A stretch of 64,000 nt of DNA, taken from contig NZ_OY781981.1 of NCBI RefSeq assembly GCF_963677565.1, positions 3,154,001 through 3,218,000 of the forward strand. The letters run 5' to 3'. How positions within the stretch are numbered: the stretch's first letter is position 1; the number at the start of each line of letters is the position of its first letter. A program made the translations under genes and the position numbers. This document shows positions 23,938-32,441 of the stretch, one piece after another. The notes beneath the pieces were generated by a model. The model was not told where the DNA came from and did no database searches. It saw nothing but the letters and a program-made list of their open reading frames with translations. Source of the DNA: an uncultured Draconibacterium sp. (GTDB taxonomy: Bacteria; Bacteroidota; Bacteroidia; Bacteroidales; Prolixibacteraceae).

Positions 23938-26022
23938 CTACAATAGTCCTTTTTCCTGTAGCGATTTTTTTACTCGAATGTGATTCGCATTGAATTTATC
24001 TTCAATTTCACGGAATACCTTTTTATATTCCGGATTTTTCCGCAGATTATCCATCATTGGATCGATAGGTGTAAACAAAATCGTCCAGTAATGAAAGTTA
24101 TCCTGCTTTGTGAATGCTTTTAAATAGTCGATTGCCTTGTCTGTATTTCCCTTGTAAGAGTTATAAAATGCCAGCGAAAAATTGCTGTAAATGGATGGAT
24201 CATTTTCTGCCCATGTTCTGTACTGCTCAAAATATTTATCAGACAATCCCTGCTCGCCCACTTTATCAAAAGTCACACCTATTTTGCCGTTTTCCGATCG
24301 GTAAATTTCGAGATTGTACATTTCACGAGCTTCAACAAATGCTTTGTAATAGACCGCCGCTGTTTCAAAATCGCGCAGGTAATAGTATGATTTTGCCACT
24401 TCCTGCAATACATCGAGACGGGTTTTGTCTTTTTCAAAAGTAGCCAACAATGACTTGTTTAGCTGGTTCAGATCTTGATTCTTCGCATAATCGATATATG
24501 CTTTTACGTATTGCGAGTATAGGTTTTCGGGAAGGTATTCAAGTGAAATATCGATGTATTTTTCAGCTTCATCAACAAAGCCCGATTGAATAAATGCATT
24601 ACTGATGTGCATGTAACTGTAACTTGCTGCCGATGAATCGTAGGTCGCAACAATATCAATTTCAAGCCCCTTTAACGCATACTCGAGGTATTTCTCGGTA
24701 TTCGGTAAATAATTCACATACAATTCAACCAGAAAGATTAGAACCACATCAGAGTTGGGGCTGATCTCCAAGGCCTTTTCTAGATAAGGAAGAGCCAGTT
24801 CATATTCGCTGTGCTCCATATAAAAAAGCGCTTTGGCTGTTAAACTCTGTGGCAATTTCGAGTTGTGAAAAAGGGCCTGGTCAGCATAATAATTTATCGA
24901 GTCGGCAAACTCTTTATCCGTTTTATTCTGGTCTAAAAGATAGAAAGCAATAGCAATAGCGGCATAAGAACGGGCAAATTCTTCGTCGTGTTGGATGGCT
25001 TGCTTGAAATAAGGAATGGCTGCTTTCAGGTTTTCTTCGGTTGGTTTGCCAAGCAAATCATAACCCTTTAAAAACAGGTCGTAAGCCACCAGGTTGTTGG
25101 TTGGTGCTTTTTCTATACGTTGAATTTCTTCAGGCGTAACAATCGCTTCAATTTGTTCGGCAATACTTTTTGCCACATCGGCCTGCAGTGTAAAAATGTC
25201 TTCAGTATCGCGGCGGTATTGCTGGCTCCACAAATGTTTATCGGTTTTAGCTTCTATCAACTGTATATTGAGCAGAATCTGGTCACCAATTTTCTGCCCG
25301 CTGCCTTCAATAAGGTAGGTGGCATTTAGTTCCTTAGCAATCTCCGGCGACGATTTAGGATTGTCGCGATACTGCTCAACCGAAGTGCGACTGATTACCC
25401 GCAGGTCCTTTATTTGTTGTAGGTTGTTCAGTGTCGCCTCCATCAGTCCGTTAATGATATAAACGTTGGTGGTGTCGTTGCTGTCGTTCAAAAATGGAAG
25501 TACAGCAATCGATTTCACTTTTTTACTGTTCCCCGATTTGGGTTGTAACAGAACGTACAAAACGGCTGCAATTGCAATTATCGCAAAGAGGGAAATCAGC
25601 AGAACCGGAAACTTCTTTTTCGGAGTGGGAGCTTGCAACTCCGGTTCATTTTCCACTTCCTGTTCTTCTTGCTCTTCCGGCTCTTCGTGCATTCTCATTT
25701 CTCCGGGAGGGTAACCATAAAGCTCACGGAAACATTTAATGAAGTAGGAGGGGCTGCCAAAACCAACTTTGTACGACACTTCCGAAACGGTGTACGATCC
25801 TTCCTGAAGTAATTCGGTGGCATATTTTAAACGCACGTTGCGAATAAACTGGCTGGCGGATAAATCCGTTATTTTTTTGATTTTTCGTAACAGGTTCGAG
25901 CGGCTCATACCAACGGCATCTGCTAGTTCCGAAACACCGAATTGCTCGTTGGAAATGTTCTCTTCAACAAGTTGAGTTATCTGGCTTAGAAAATTTTTTT
26001 CTGCGGTGTTAAGATTCGGCAT
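23938..26022 (-). CDS. Membrane-anchored AraC-type regulator with TolB-like and TPR periplasmic region
   Basis: 694 residues. The AraC/XylS helix-turn-helix pair is at the N-terminus (about 10-107), with YKVGFGSPSYFIKCFRELYGYPP in its second half. An acidic linker (110-130) leads to one membrane helix at about 140-159. Beyond it lies a TolB-like domain (about 168-285, SIAVLPFLNDSNDTT and LEGSGQ-like stretch) and then TPR repeats to the C-terminus (about 295-690). So DNA binding would be cytoplasmic and sensing periplasmic, in one protein. It is divergent from the acyltransferase-ankyrin gene, its likely target. Confidence 0.85.
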   Translation of the reverse strand: MPNLNTAEKNFLSQITQLVEENISNEQFGVSELADAVGMSRSNLLRKIKKITDLSASQFIRNVRLKYATELLQEGSYTVSEVSYKVGFGSPSYFIKCFRELYGYPPGEMRMHEEPEEQEEQEVENEPELQAPTPKKKFPVLLISLFAIIAIAAVLYVLLQPKSGNSKKVKSIAVLPFLNDSNDTTNVYIINGLMEATLNNLQQIKDLRVISRTSVEQYRDNPKSSPEIAKELNATYLIEGSGQKIGDQILLNIQLIEAKTDKHLWSQQYRRDTEDIFTLQADVAKSIAEQIEAIVTPEEIQRIEKAPTNNLVAYDLFLKGYDLLGKPTEENLKAAIPYFKQAIQHDEEFARSYAAIAIAFYLLDQNKTDKEFADSINYYADQALFHNSKLPQSLTAKALFYMEHSEYELALPYLEKALEISPNSDVVLIFLVELYVNYLPNTEKYLEYALKGLEIDIVATYDSSAASYSYMHISNAFIQSGFVDEAEKYIDISLEYLPENLYSQYVKAYIDYAKNQDLNQLNKSLLATFEKDKTRLDVLQEVAKSYYYLRDFETAAVYYKAFVEAREMYNLEIYRSENGKIGVTFDKVGEQGLSDKYFEQYRTWAENDPSIYSNFSLAFYNSYKGNTDKAIDYLKAFTKQDNFHYWTILFTPIDPMMDNLRKNPEYKKVFREIEDKFNANHIRVKKSLQEKGLL

Positions 26023-26354
26023 CGTTGTTAGCTTCGGATACTTACGATCCTAAAAATACAAAAACTGTTTGTTTGTTCGCAAGGCTATTCGTTTTTCGGT
26101 CATATTTTATTTTTAATGGTGTGTTTTTTTGATGTTTTTATGTGGTTTTTAGAATCCTTATTTAGCAGGCTTTTCAGGGCTTTGCATCATGTTTTGCATC
26201 ATAATTTATATGCTTGCGTCATAAGTTTCAAGCCTTCAGCAAACTTCATACACTTGGCTGCATAGTTCATTAGACCTGCGTCACGCTTCACCCGACCTTT
26301 ACACTAACGAAAACAACGGAGATCGCGCTAACGATTTCCACAAAAAATTAAATC
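26023..26354. other. Divergent control region
   Basis: 332 bases between the AraC-type regulator gene and the acyltransferase-ankyrin gene. It contains the repeat cluster at 26183-26283. No open frame longer than a few codons is evident. Confidence 0.6.
26183..26283. promoter_or_regulatory. Cluster of four TGCRTCA sites, candidate regulator-binding region
   Basis: TGCATCA occurs at 26183-26189 and 26195-26201 (within a perfect direct repeat TTTGCATCAT with 12-base period), and TGCGTCA at 26215-26221 and 26277-26283. A fifth weaker match (TGCATAG) lies near 26259. Direct repeats about one helical turn apart are typical of AraC-family operators. Binding by the adjacent regulator is inferred. 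Confidence 0.45.
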
Positions 26355-28079
26355 ATGAAAACACGAATTTATTTTCTCGACCATTTAAGAACATTAATGA
26401 TTTTCCTGGTTGTTGTTTTACACTCAGGATTAGTTTATGAACATGTTTTGCAAAACTCATGGATCGTTGTCGATCCTGTAAAAGCTAATTCAATCGGAAT
26501 GATCCGTTTGTACCTTGATCTGTTTATAATGTTTACGATCTTCTTTATCTCCGGCTATTTAATCCCGATGTCGCTGAAGTCGAAAACATCAATTGAATTT
26601 ATTAAATCAAAAGTGAAACGTATTTTGATACCTTGGGTAATCGCCGTTTTTACTTTGATTCCTGCTTACAAATTCATCTTTTTATATTCACGTGGGTTAC
26701 CACAGGAAGAATGGTTCTCGTACTTTCACTTTTTTGAACGTGCCGGAAGCGACCTGAGTTTTTATGCCAATAATCCGGCGCAAAACTGGTTGTGGTTTTT
26801 ACCTGTCCTTTTTATGTTCCAGGTGATTTATTTGGTGCTTGCCAAAACCAAAGTGTTGTCGTTAAAAATAAACCTGAAAACTGCCGTAATAGTAATGTTT
26901 GTGGTTGGTGTTGTATCCAGTGTTACCATTGCACAAATGGGACTGAACGGTTGGTATGATTCTGCTATTCTGCATTTTCAGCGCGAGCGTTTGCTGGTTT
27001 ACTTTATGTCGTTTTTATTGGGCTCACTTTGCTACAAACTAAAGGTGTTTGAATCAAGCAAAAAGAACAAACGACTTTATATTATTGCAAATGTTGTGTT
27101 GACATTCACACTGGGGATTTTTACTGCTGTTGCTTTAAATACCTTTTTCAATATCATCGATCCGGGACGTAACTACTATTTTATTTCGCAATTTGCCGAC
27201 CGTGTAACTTATTATGCTTTTGGACTAGCATCGCAGCTTACTTTACTGTATGTATTCCTTTACGGTTTCCGCCACAGTTTAAACAAAAGGTTTGCGTTAA
27301 TGGACGAACTGAACCGTAATTCTTACTCGGTTTATATTATTCACACTATTGTATTGGGAGTAGCTGCACTGTCTATTATGGCATTACCAATTTCACCAAT
27401 GGTAAAATTCCTAATTGTAACTCTACTTACATTTGTCCTTTCAAATCTGCTTATTTACTCGTGGCGAACCATTCGTCAGCGCGAGATTAACACAAAAACC
27501 GTTGCTACTGCAATACTATCGGTAGTAATTGTAATGGCTGCTTTTACTGCTTATCCCGGAACAACAAACAATGAAGAACAGAAAACAGAAACAACAGAAA
27601 CAAGCACAGCGCCTCAAAGCGGGAACAGTATTCATGCAGCAGTAATTGCAGGAGATGTGGAAGCAGTAAAATCAATAATTGCATCGGGAGCCGATTTGAA
27701 TGAAAAAGAACCTGCCGGTGGCTCAAGTCCTTTAATGACTGCCTGTGTATTCGGAAAAATAGAAATTGCCAAAGTATTAATAGACGCAGGAGCCGATTTG
27801 AACGTAACCAATAACGATGGTTCAACCGCATTACACACTGCTGCTTTTTTCTGCCGTACCGAAATAGTTAAAGCTTTATTAAACAAAGGCATCGATACTT
27901 CCGTAGTAAATAATTCAGGTGCCACTGCTGCTCAGTCGGTTATGGCTCCTTTTGAAGCAGTAAAAGGAATCTATGAATATTTCGCCAAAGTATACGAGCC
28001 ACTTGGACTTCAACTTGATCTGAACAGGATTGAAAAAACGCGTCCTGTAATTGCTGAAATTATCTCAACTAACTCATAA
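26355..28079 (+). CDS. Acyltransferase-3 family membrane protein fused to C-terminal ankyrin repeats
   Basis: 574 residues. Residues 1-375 form an Acyl_transf_3 (OpgC/OafA-like) domain with about ten membrane segments; RIYFLDHLRTLMIFLVVVLH carries the family histidine, and NWLWFLPVLFMFQ is in the middle. An extra membrane helix (about 378-396) is followed by a T/E-rich linker and three ankyrin repeats (about 424-525, with ASGADLNEKEPAGGSSPLMT and DAGADLNVTNNDGSTALHTA). The acyltransferase part would modify an envelope glycan or small molecule; the repeats should bind a protein. It is first of three close co-oriented genes. Confidence 0.88.
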   Translation: MKTRIYFLDHLRTLMIFLVVVLHSGLVYEHVLQNSWIVVDPVKANSIGMIRLYLDLFIMFTIFFISGYLIPMSLKSKTSIEFIKSKVKRILIPWVIAVFTLIPAYKFIFLYSRGLPQEEWFSYFHFFERAGSDLSFYANNPAQNWLWFLPVLFMFQVIYLVLAKTKVLSLKINLKTAVIVMFVVGVVSSVTIAQMGLNGWYDSAILHFQRERLLVYFMSFLLGSLCYKLKVFESSKKNKRLYIIANVVLTFTLGIFTAVALNTFFNIIDPGRNYYFISQFADRVTYYAFGLASQLTLLYVFLYGFRHSLNKRFALMDELNRNSYSVYIIHTIVLGVAALSIMALPISPMVKFLIVTLLTFVLSNLLIYSWRTIRQREINTKTVATAILSVVIVMAAFTAYPGTTNNEEQKTETTETSTAPQSGNSIHAAVIAGDVEAVKSIIASGADLNEKEPAGGSSPLMTACVFGKIEIAKVLIDAGADLNVTNNDGSTALHTAAFFCRTEIVKALLNKGIDTSVVNNSGATAAQSVMAPFEAVKGIYEYFAKVYEPLGLQLDLNRIEKTRPVIAEIISTNS

Positions 28080-28089
28080 ACTGAAAATC

Positions 28090-29286
28090 ATGAAGCTGCT
28101 GATCGGAAAAATGTTACTCATTTTGGTTATACTTCAAGCGGTATTGGCAACCAGTTCGTGTAACAATAAAAAAACGGAGGAGCTTGTTTTAACTCCTCCG
28201 GCAGAAATGAACGATGGAATAAATGTGGGTACACCGGTAGATGCCAATATTGATGAACGCTATATTCAGGATGCTGTTAGTAAAATTTACGCCGGTAAAT
28301 TTGGTGAGGTTCATTCCATGTTGATCTACAAAAATGACAAACTGGCGGTTGAGCAGTATTTCCCGGGACATCTTTACGCGTGGGACAAACCTTACTACCA
28401 TGGCGACTATGTAGAATACGGTCCGGAAACAATGCACAGTGTAATGTCGGTATCAAAAAGTTTTGTGTCGGCATGTATCGGAATCGCCATCGATAAAGGT
28501 TTTATTGAAAGTGTTGATCAATCCATTTTTGATTACCTGCCCGAACATCAGCACCTGAAAACAAATAACCGCGAATACATCACTATTGAGCACCTGTTGA
28601 CCATGACCTCAGGTATGGCCTGGGACGAATGGAGCGCCGCCCACGGAACAGAATCAGCCAATGACATGGACAGGCTGTATTTCGATTGCGACGATCCGGT
28701 AACTTGTGTTTTGGATCGAGAATGGTGGGCCGAACCCGGAACATTTTTTACCTACAACGGTGGTGGTATCGTAATTCTTGGTGAAATTCTAAGAAATGCC
28801 ACCGGACTTGACCTCGACGAATTCTCGAAAAAGTATTTATTTGAACCGCTGGGAATTAAAGAAGGAACGTGGATGAAATATCAGGATGGAGTAGTTGTTG
28901 AGGCAGCCAGTTCGCTAAGTGTAACTCCACGCGATATGTTGAAACTGGGAATTACCTATCTTGATAACGGAATGTGGAACGATGAGCGTATCCTGTCTGC
29001 AAATTGGGTGGCAAAGAGTTCAACCGTTTACAAGAACAATTCCGGTATAAAGTTGCCCATCGAAGATTCGGGAAAGAACGGATACGGTTATACCTGGTGG
29101 CAAAGCGAGTTGTATCACGGTGGCAAAAACATAAAAATGTACCGTGCCAACGGTTGGGGCGGACAGGTAATTATGGTTTTCCCCGATTTGGATATGACCG
29201 TTGTTTTTACCAGTGGAAATTGGGCCGGAAAATCGAAGTTGTTTAAATTAGTACGTCAGTATATTCTTCCTTCGATTGATATGTAA
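28090..29286 (+). CDS. Serine hydrolase of the beta-lactamase/class C esterase fold, lipoprotein
   Basis: 398 residues from the ATG at 28090, ten bases after the acyltransferase gene; the frame remains open upstream to 28051 but that would lie inside the previous gene. The signal ends at a Cys in the ATSSCNN region, so it is probably a lipoprotein. The catalytic motif is S120-V-S-K123, with a tyrosine motif FTYNGGG near 230 and GWGGQ in place of the KTG motif. Such proteins are esterases, amidases or D-amino peptidases rather than true lactamases. It may act on the acyl product of its neighbour. Confidence 0.85.
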   Translation: MKLLIGKMLLILVILQAVLATSSCNNKKTEELVLTPPAEMNDGINVGTPVDANIDERYIQDAVSKIYAGKFGEVHSMLIYKNDKLAVEQYFPGHLYAWDKPYYHGDYVEYGPETMHSVMSVSKSFVSACIGIAIDKGFIESVDQSIFDYLPEHQHLKTNNREYITIEHLLTMTSGMAWDEWSAAHGTESANDMDRLYFDCDDPVTCVLDREWWAEPGTFFTYNGGGIVILGEILRNATGLDLDEFSKKYLFEPLGIKEGTWMKYQDGVVVEAASSLSVTPRDMLKLGITYLDNGMWNDERILSANWVAKSSTVYKNNSGIKLPIEDSGKNGYGYTWWQSELYHGGKNIKMYRANGWGGQVIMVFPDLDMTVVFTSGNWAGKSKLFKLVRQYILPSIDM

Positions 29287-29304
29287 GCTTTAATAATCCA
29301 AAAG

Positions 29305-30132
29305 ATGAAAAACACCTGTTCAGCAAGAAAAGAAGCCCGGAGTTTACTCTTTAAATTAGGATGCACCGGGGCAGTATATTCGGTGGTAAACAAAAATTTC
29401 GGACAGCGCGACAGTGAAGTTGAGAAGGCAACCGGACCGTTATGTGGCGGTATTTTGCAAGAGGGGCACCAATGCGGAATGCTTTGGGGAGCAGCTCTTG
29501 CAGCCGGTGCCGAGGCTAACCGAAGAATGAAAGACCCGAATGCGGCCACTTCGCTGGCTATTTCGGCTGCACGCGATTTGGTCGATTCATTTACTCAAAG
29601 AAAATCGAGTGTGAACTGCCGCGATATTACCAACTGTAACCAGAAATCGATGCTGGGGCAGATTAAGTTTTTTATTAGCGGAAAACCGTTGAACTGTGCA
29701 CGATTGATTGGCCGCTGGGCACCCGAGGCAATTGCTATTGCAAATAAAAGTCTGGCTGTTACGCCGTCGAATTCTGAAACCCCGGTTGTAAGTTGTGCAA
29801 GTATTGTAGCTGATAAAATGGGGGCCGGCAAAGAAAAAGCAATGATGCTGGCCGGTTTTGCCGGCGGTATCGGACTGAGCGGTAACGCCTGTGGTGCACT
29901 TGGTGCTGCCGTTTATTTAAAAGCTGAAAAGTGGTTCCGGGAAAATCCGGAGGACAGGCGGTTTATCGTTCCCGGATCTGAAGAAATTATGCGCGATTTT
30001 CTGATTGAAAACAGGGGAGAGGTGCGCTGCAGTAAAATTTGTGGAAAAACATTCAACACACCTGAAGAATACTCGGATTATATAAGAAACGGTGGTTGCA
30101 GCAAATTGATTGATTTGCTGGCATCGGCCTGA
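29305..30132 (+). CDS. Tandem C_GCAxxG_C_C family protein (putative redox or metal protein)
   Basis: 275 residues with no signal peptide. Two copies of the family module are present: residues about 10-75 (KLGCTGAVYSV, then LCGGILQEGHQCGMLWGAAL) and about 165-210 (VVSCASIVADKMGAG, then GGIGLSGNACGALGAAVYL). The tail keeps further cysteines (RCSKICGKTF, NGGCSK). The cysteine pattern suggests metal or disulfide chemistry, but the family has no settled function. It follows the hydrolase gene by 18 bases, and a terminator follows at 30154. Confidence 0.8.
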   Translation: MKNTCSARKEARSLLFKLGCTGAVYSVVNKNFGQRDSEVEKATGPLCGGILQEGHQCGMLWGAALAAGAEANRRMKDPNAATSLAISAARDLVDSFTQRKSSVNCRDITNCNQKSMLGQIKFFISGKPLNCARLIGRWAPEAIAIANKSLAVTPSNSETPVVSCASIVADKMGAGKEKAMMLAGFAGGIGLSGNACGALGAAVYLKAEKWFRENPEDRRFIVPGSEEIMRDFLIENRGEVRCSKICGKTFNTPEEYSDYIRNGGCSKLIDLLASA

Positions 30133-30153
30133 TTTAATGTTAATTGTTTTTTA

Positions 30154-30189
30154 ATAGCTTCTCTGCTGCGGAGGGGGAGCTATTTGTTT
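30154..30189 (+). terminator. Probable terminator
   Basis: ATAGCTTCTC pairs with GGGGGAGCTAT through several G-T pairs around a CTGCGGA-type loop, followed by TTTGTTTT. It closes the acyltransferase operon. Confidence 0.7.
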
Positions 30190-30263
30190 TATAACGAATG
30201 TTGCAGTCGTTTTAACAAATTTAATTCTCTCACGTATAGTATCATAATTAAAAGCGCTGAGTT

Positions 30264-30932
30264 ATGAAAACAGGAAAACGATTAGCAACAATGGTTTTGG
30301 GTTTATTGCTGGCAAATTCATTACTGGCTCAAACCATTGGCGTAAAAGCCGGATACACCTTGTCGGATATGTTGATTGAAGATGATGGCGAAATCATTAC
30401 CGAGAACCTGGATATGCGTTCTGGATTTCACCTGGGGCCAACTTTCGAGTGGGGAATTGGCGACGGTGCCGGTATTGAAACCGCTTTGTTGATTACCACC
30501 AAAGGAATTCAATTAAACGAATCGGAAACTTTTGAGGGGATAAGCTATAGCGTAAATTCTGAAGTAAACCTGTGGTACCTCGATATTCCGGTTTTTGGAA
30601 AATTGTATGCCGATGTGAACGACATCAGGATTTACGGAATGGCCGGTCCGTATTTTGGTATTGGTCTTAGCGGCAAAACAAAAGTGGAAGAAAGTGATGG
30701 TACCGAAAACTACAACGAAGAATGGGACATTGTTTGGGGACCCGATAACGACGACGATCTGAAACGTTTGGGACTTGGCCTGGCAGTTGGCGGAGGAATG
30801 GAAGTGAATTCCTTTCTTTTTGAATTTACGGGGCATTTTGGGCTAAACAATATTTCGCCGCAAACCGACTACGATATGGTTGTGCGCAACCGTTCGTTTA
30901 TGTTCTCTGTCGGGTACAAGTTTCATAAATAG
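30264..30932 (+). CDS. Outer membrane beta-barrel protein (PorT-like)
   Basis: 222 residues. The signal peptide (about 1-22, ending LLAQ) is followed by TIGVKAGYTLSDM, a first barrel strand typical of this family, and about eight amphipathic strands. It ends with aromatic FMFSVGYKFHK, the signal recognised by the BAM complex. It is transcribed alone or with the small gene 61 bases downstream. The substrate or partner is unknown. Confidence 0.8.
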   Translation: MKTGKRLATMVLGLLLANSLLAQTIGVKAGYTLSDMLIEDDGEIITENLDMRSGFHLGPTFEWGIGDGAGIETALLITTKGIQLNESETFEGISYSVNSEVNLWYLDIPVFGKLYADVNDIRIYGMAGPYFGIGLSGKTKVEESDGTENYNEEWDIVWGPDNDDDLKRLGLGLAVGGGMEVNSFLFEFTGHFGLNNISPQTDYDMVVRNRSFMFSVGYKFHK

Positions 30933-30993
30933 CCGATGTTGGCGAGTCTTTAATAAACCGGAAATTTGCTAAGTTTGCCGCAAAATTACAATA

Positions 30994-31341
30994 ATGAACA
31001 TTTCAGGACGCTGGACATACAATGAAGATTTTGAATACGGAAACTCGGAAGGAGAGGTGGAACTTACGCAAAGCGGAAACGAAGTAAGCGGAGTATTTTC
31101 GTTTACCGAAGCGGTAGAAAACAACTACAGCATCCGGGTTACCGAAAAAGTAAAAGGCATCCTTTCCGACGGAAAACTGCTGCTTGAAAGCGTGGAAGTA
31201 AAAGCCCTGCAAAACGGCCGCGAAATAAGTTACCTGCCCAATACTTTCGAAACACACCGTATTACCGAAAACCAAATCATCGGCTCAACCTTCGACAGCG
31301 AAGACGTGTGTGGCGTTTTTGTGCTGAGGCGGAACGTTTGA
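30994..31341 (+). CDS. Small soluble beta-rich protein, function unknown
   Basis: 115 residues without a signal peptide. It starts MNISGRWTYNEDFEYGNSEG and consists of predicted beta strands rich in E, S and V, in the style of lipocalin-like or DUF-type small barrels; no family is claimed. The frame has coding-like composition throughout and the spacing to the barrel gene (61 bases) would allow co-transcription. No cysteine pair except C104, no catalytic motif. Confidence 0.6.
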   Translation: MNISGRWTYNEDFEYGNSEGEVELTQSGNEVSGVFSFTEAVENNYSIRVTEKVKGILSDGKLLLESVEVKALQNGREISYLPNTFETHRITENQIIGSTFDSEDVCGVFVLRRNV

Positions 31342-32193
31342 TTTTTTTATTCAATCCCAACTTGGTATGGAAATTAATCCTTTATAATATTAAGAGTGGG
31401 TGTTGATGATCTTTATAATCTCATTGGTCGCATGGATGAATTTTAGGAACTTTATCAGAATCCATATAGAGGGTTTAATCAAGTACTTCCTCCGGCTTTA
31501 ACTTCTGGATAATGCTAATTTTGGCCTGAAAAGGCTAAAAAATAGGTATAGACAAACTTTTGTTGTTTGATATTGGAACAAAATAGATTTGTGAAATCTG
31601 GGAGGAATTCAATAATTGCTACTCCTTAAACAAGAGTTGTGAACCGATGGCAGATTTTGATCCGATAGAGAAACCGGACACGAGATTTGAAAACAATTGT
31701 CAAAAATTAAATAATACCCAAGCAAATGCAGGCGATGAATTTTGTGACGAGACTTGACGAGAATTGTCAGGAAGATTATGAACGCTATAAAAAGGATTTT
31801 TAGTTTAAGCTAGCTGTTCACAAGAAAATAAAGGCCATTTTTATTGCGCATAATATTTTGATGATGTTAATGGATATTGAAAGCCATATGCTGCGTTATT
31901 TAGATGGTGATTTATACCTGATGTGTGAATAAAATATGTAGATGAAGTGTATTCCAATAAATTAAAAACAGAAAGACTTAACTTACCCTTTGGTGATGGG
32001 GAATAAATGGGAAAAGGTTCGATTGTTTCTATTGTTCCTTGCTCGTAATAATAATATTTGATCGACTGAGTCTTCAGGCGCGATCGTTTGCAGTTTGCTG
32101 CCCTTAACTGCTTCTTGTCATTTAGAATCTGATGAGTAAGACAAATTGGTAGTTACAATCTAATCTCCCTCAATGAGAATATAAAAAATCCAT
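31342..32193. other. Gene-poor stretch with short interrupted frames
   Basis: No convincing gene is seen in about 0.85 kb. Two short frames, 31396-31512 and 31735-31932, are each interrupted by one in-frame TAG (31444-31446 and 31801-31803). A 30-base direct repeat of moderate identity starts at 31680 and 31747. A 36-codon frame starts at 31647. The stretch could hold gene remnants, but the frames are short enough to be chance in AT-rich DNA. Confidence 0.4.
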
Positions 32194-32230
32194 AAAAAAA
32201 TCCCGGCGTCCAGACCGGGATTTTTATTTT
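32194..32230. terminator. Strong hairpin terminator
   Basis: A-run, TCCCGG-CGTCCAGA-CCGGGA, T-run (32221-32225 and more beyond). It is symmetric and works in both directions. No gene ends immediately on its left, which suggests that something upstream is or was transcribed. Confidence 0.85.
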
Positions 32231-32441
32231 TTATTGATGTTGTGTCCTAATTTCTTAGGTGGATTTGTAGGTGCAAAAATAGTGGTTGCCTGAAATTTCA
32301 AAATGACCTTTGTCATGCACAAGTTTTCGAAAACCATTGTTTCGGAAACTAATTATGTGTTTTATTGTTCTTCTCAAATGAGCCGGATTTGAAAAAGAAT
32401 CTGTTGAATTTAAGCTTTTCTGAAAACATTTAATTTTGATT

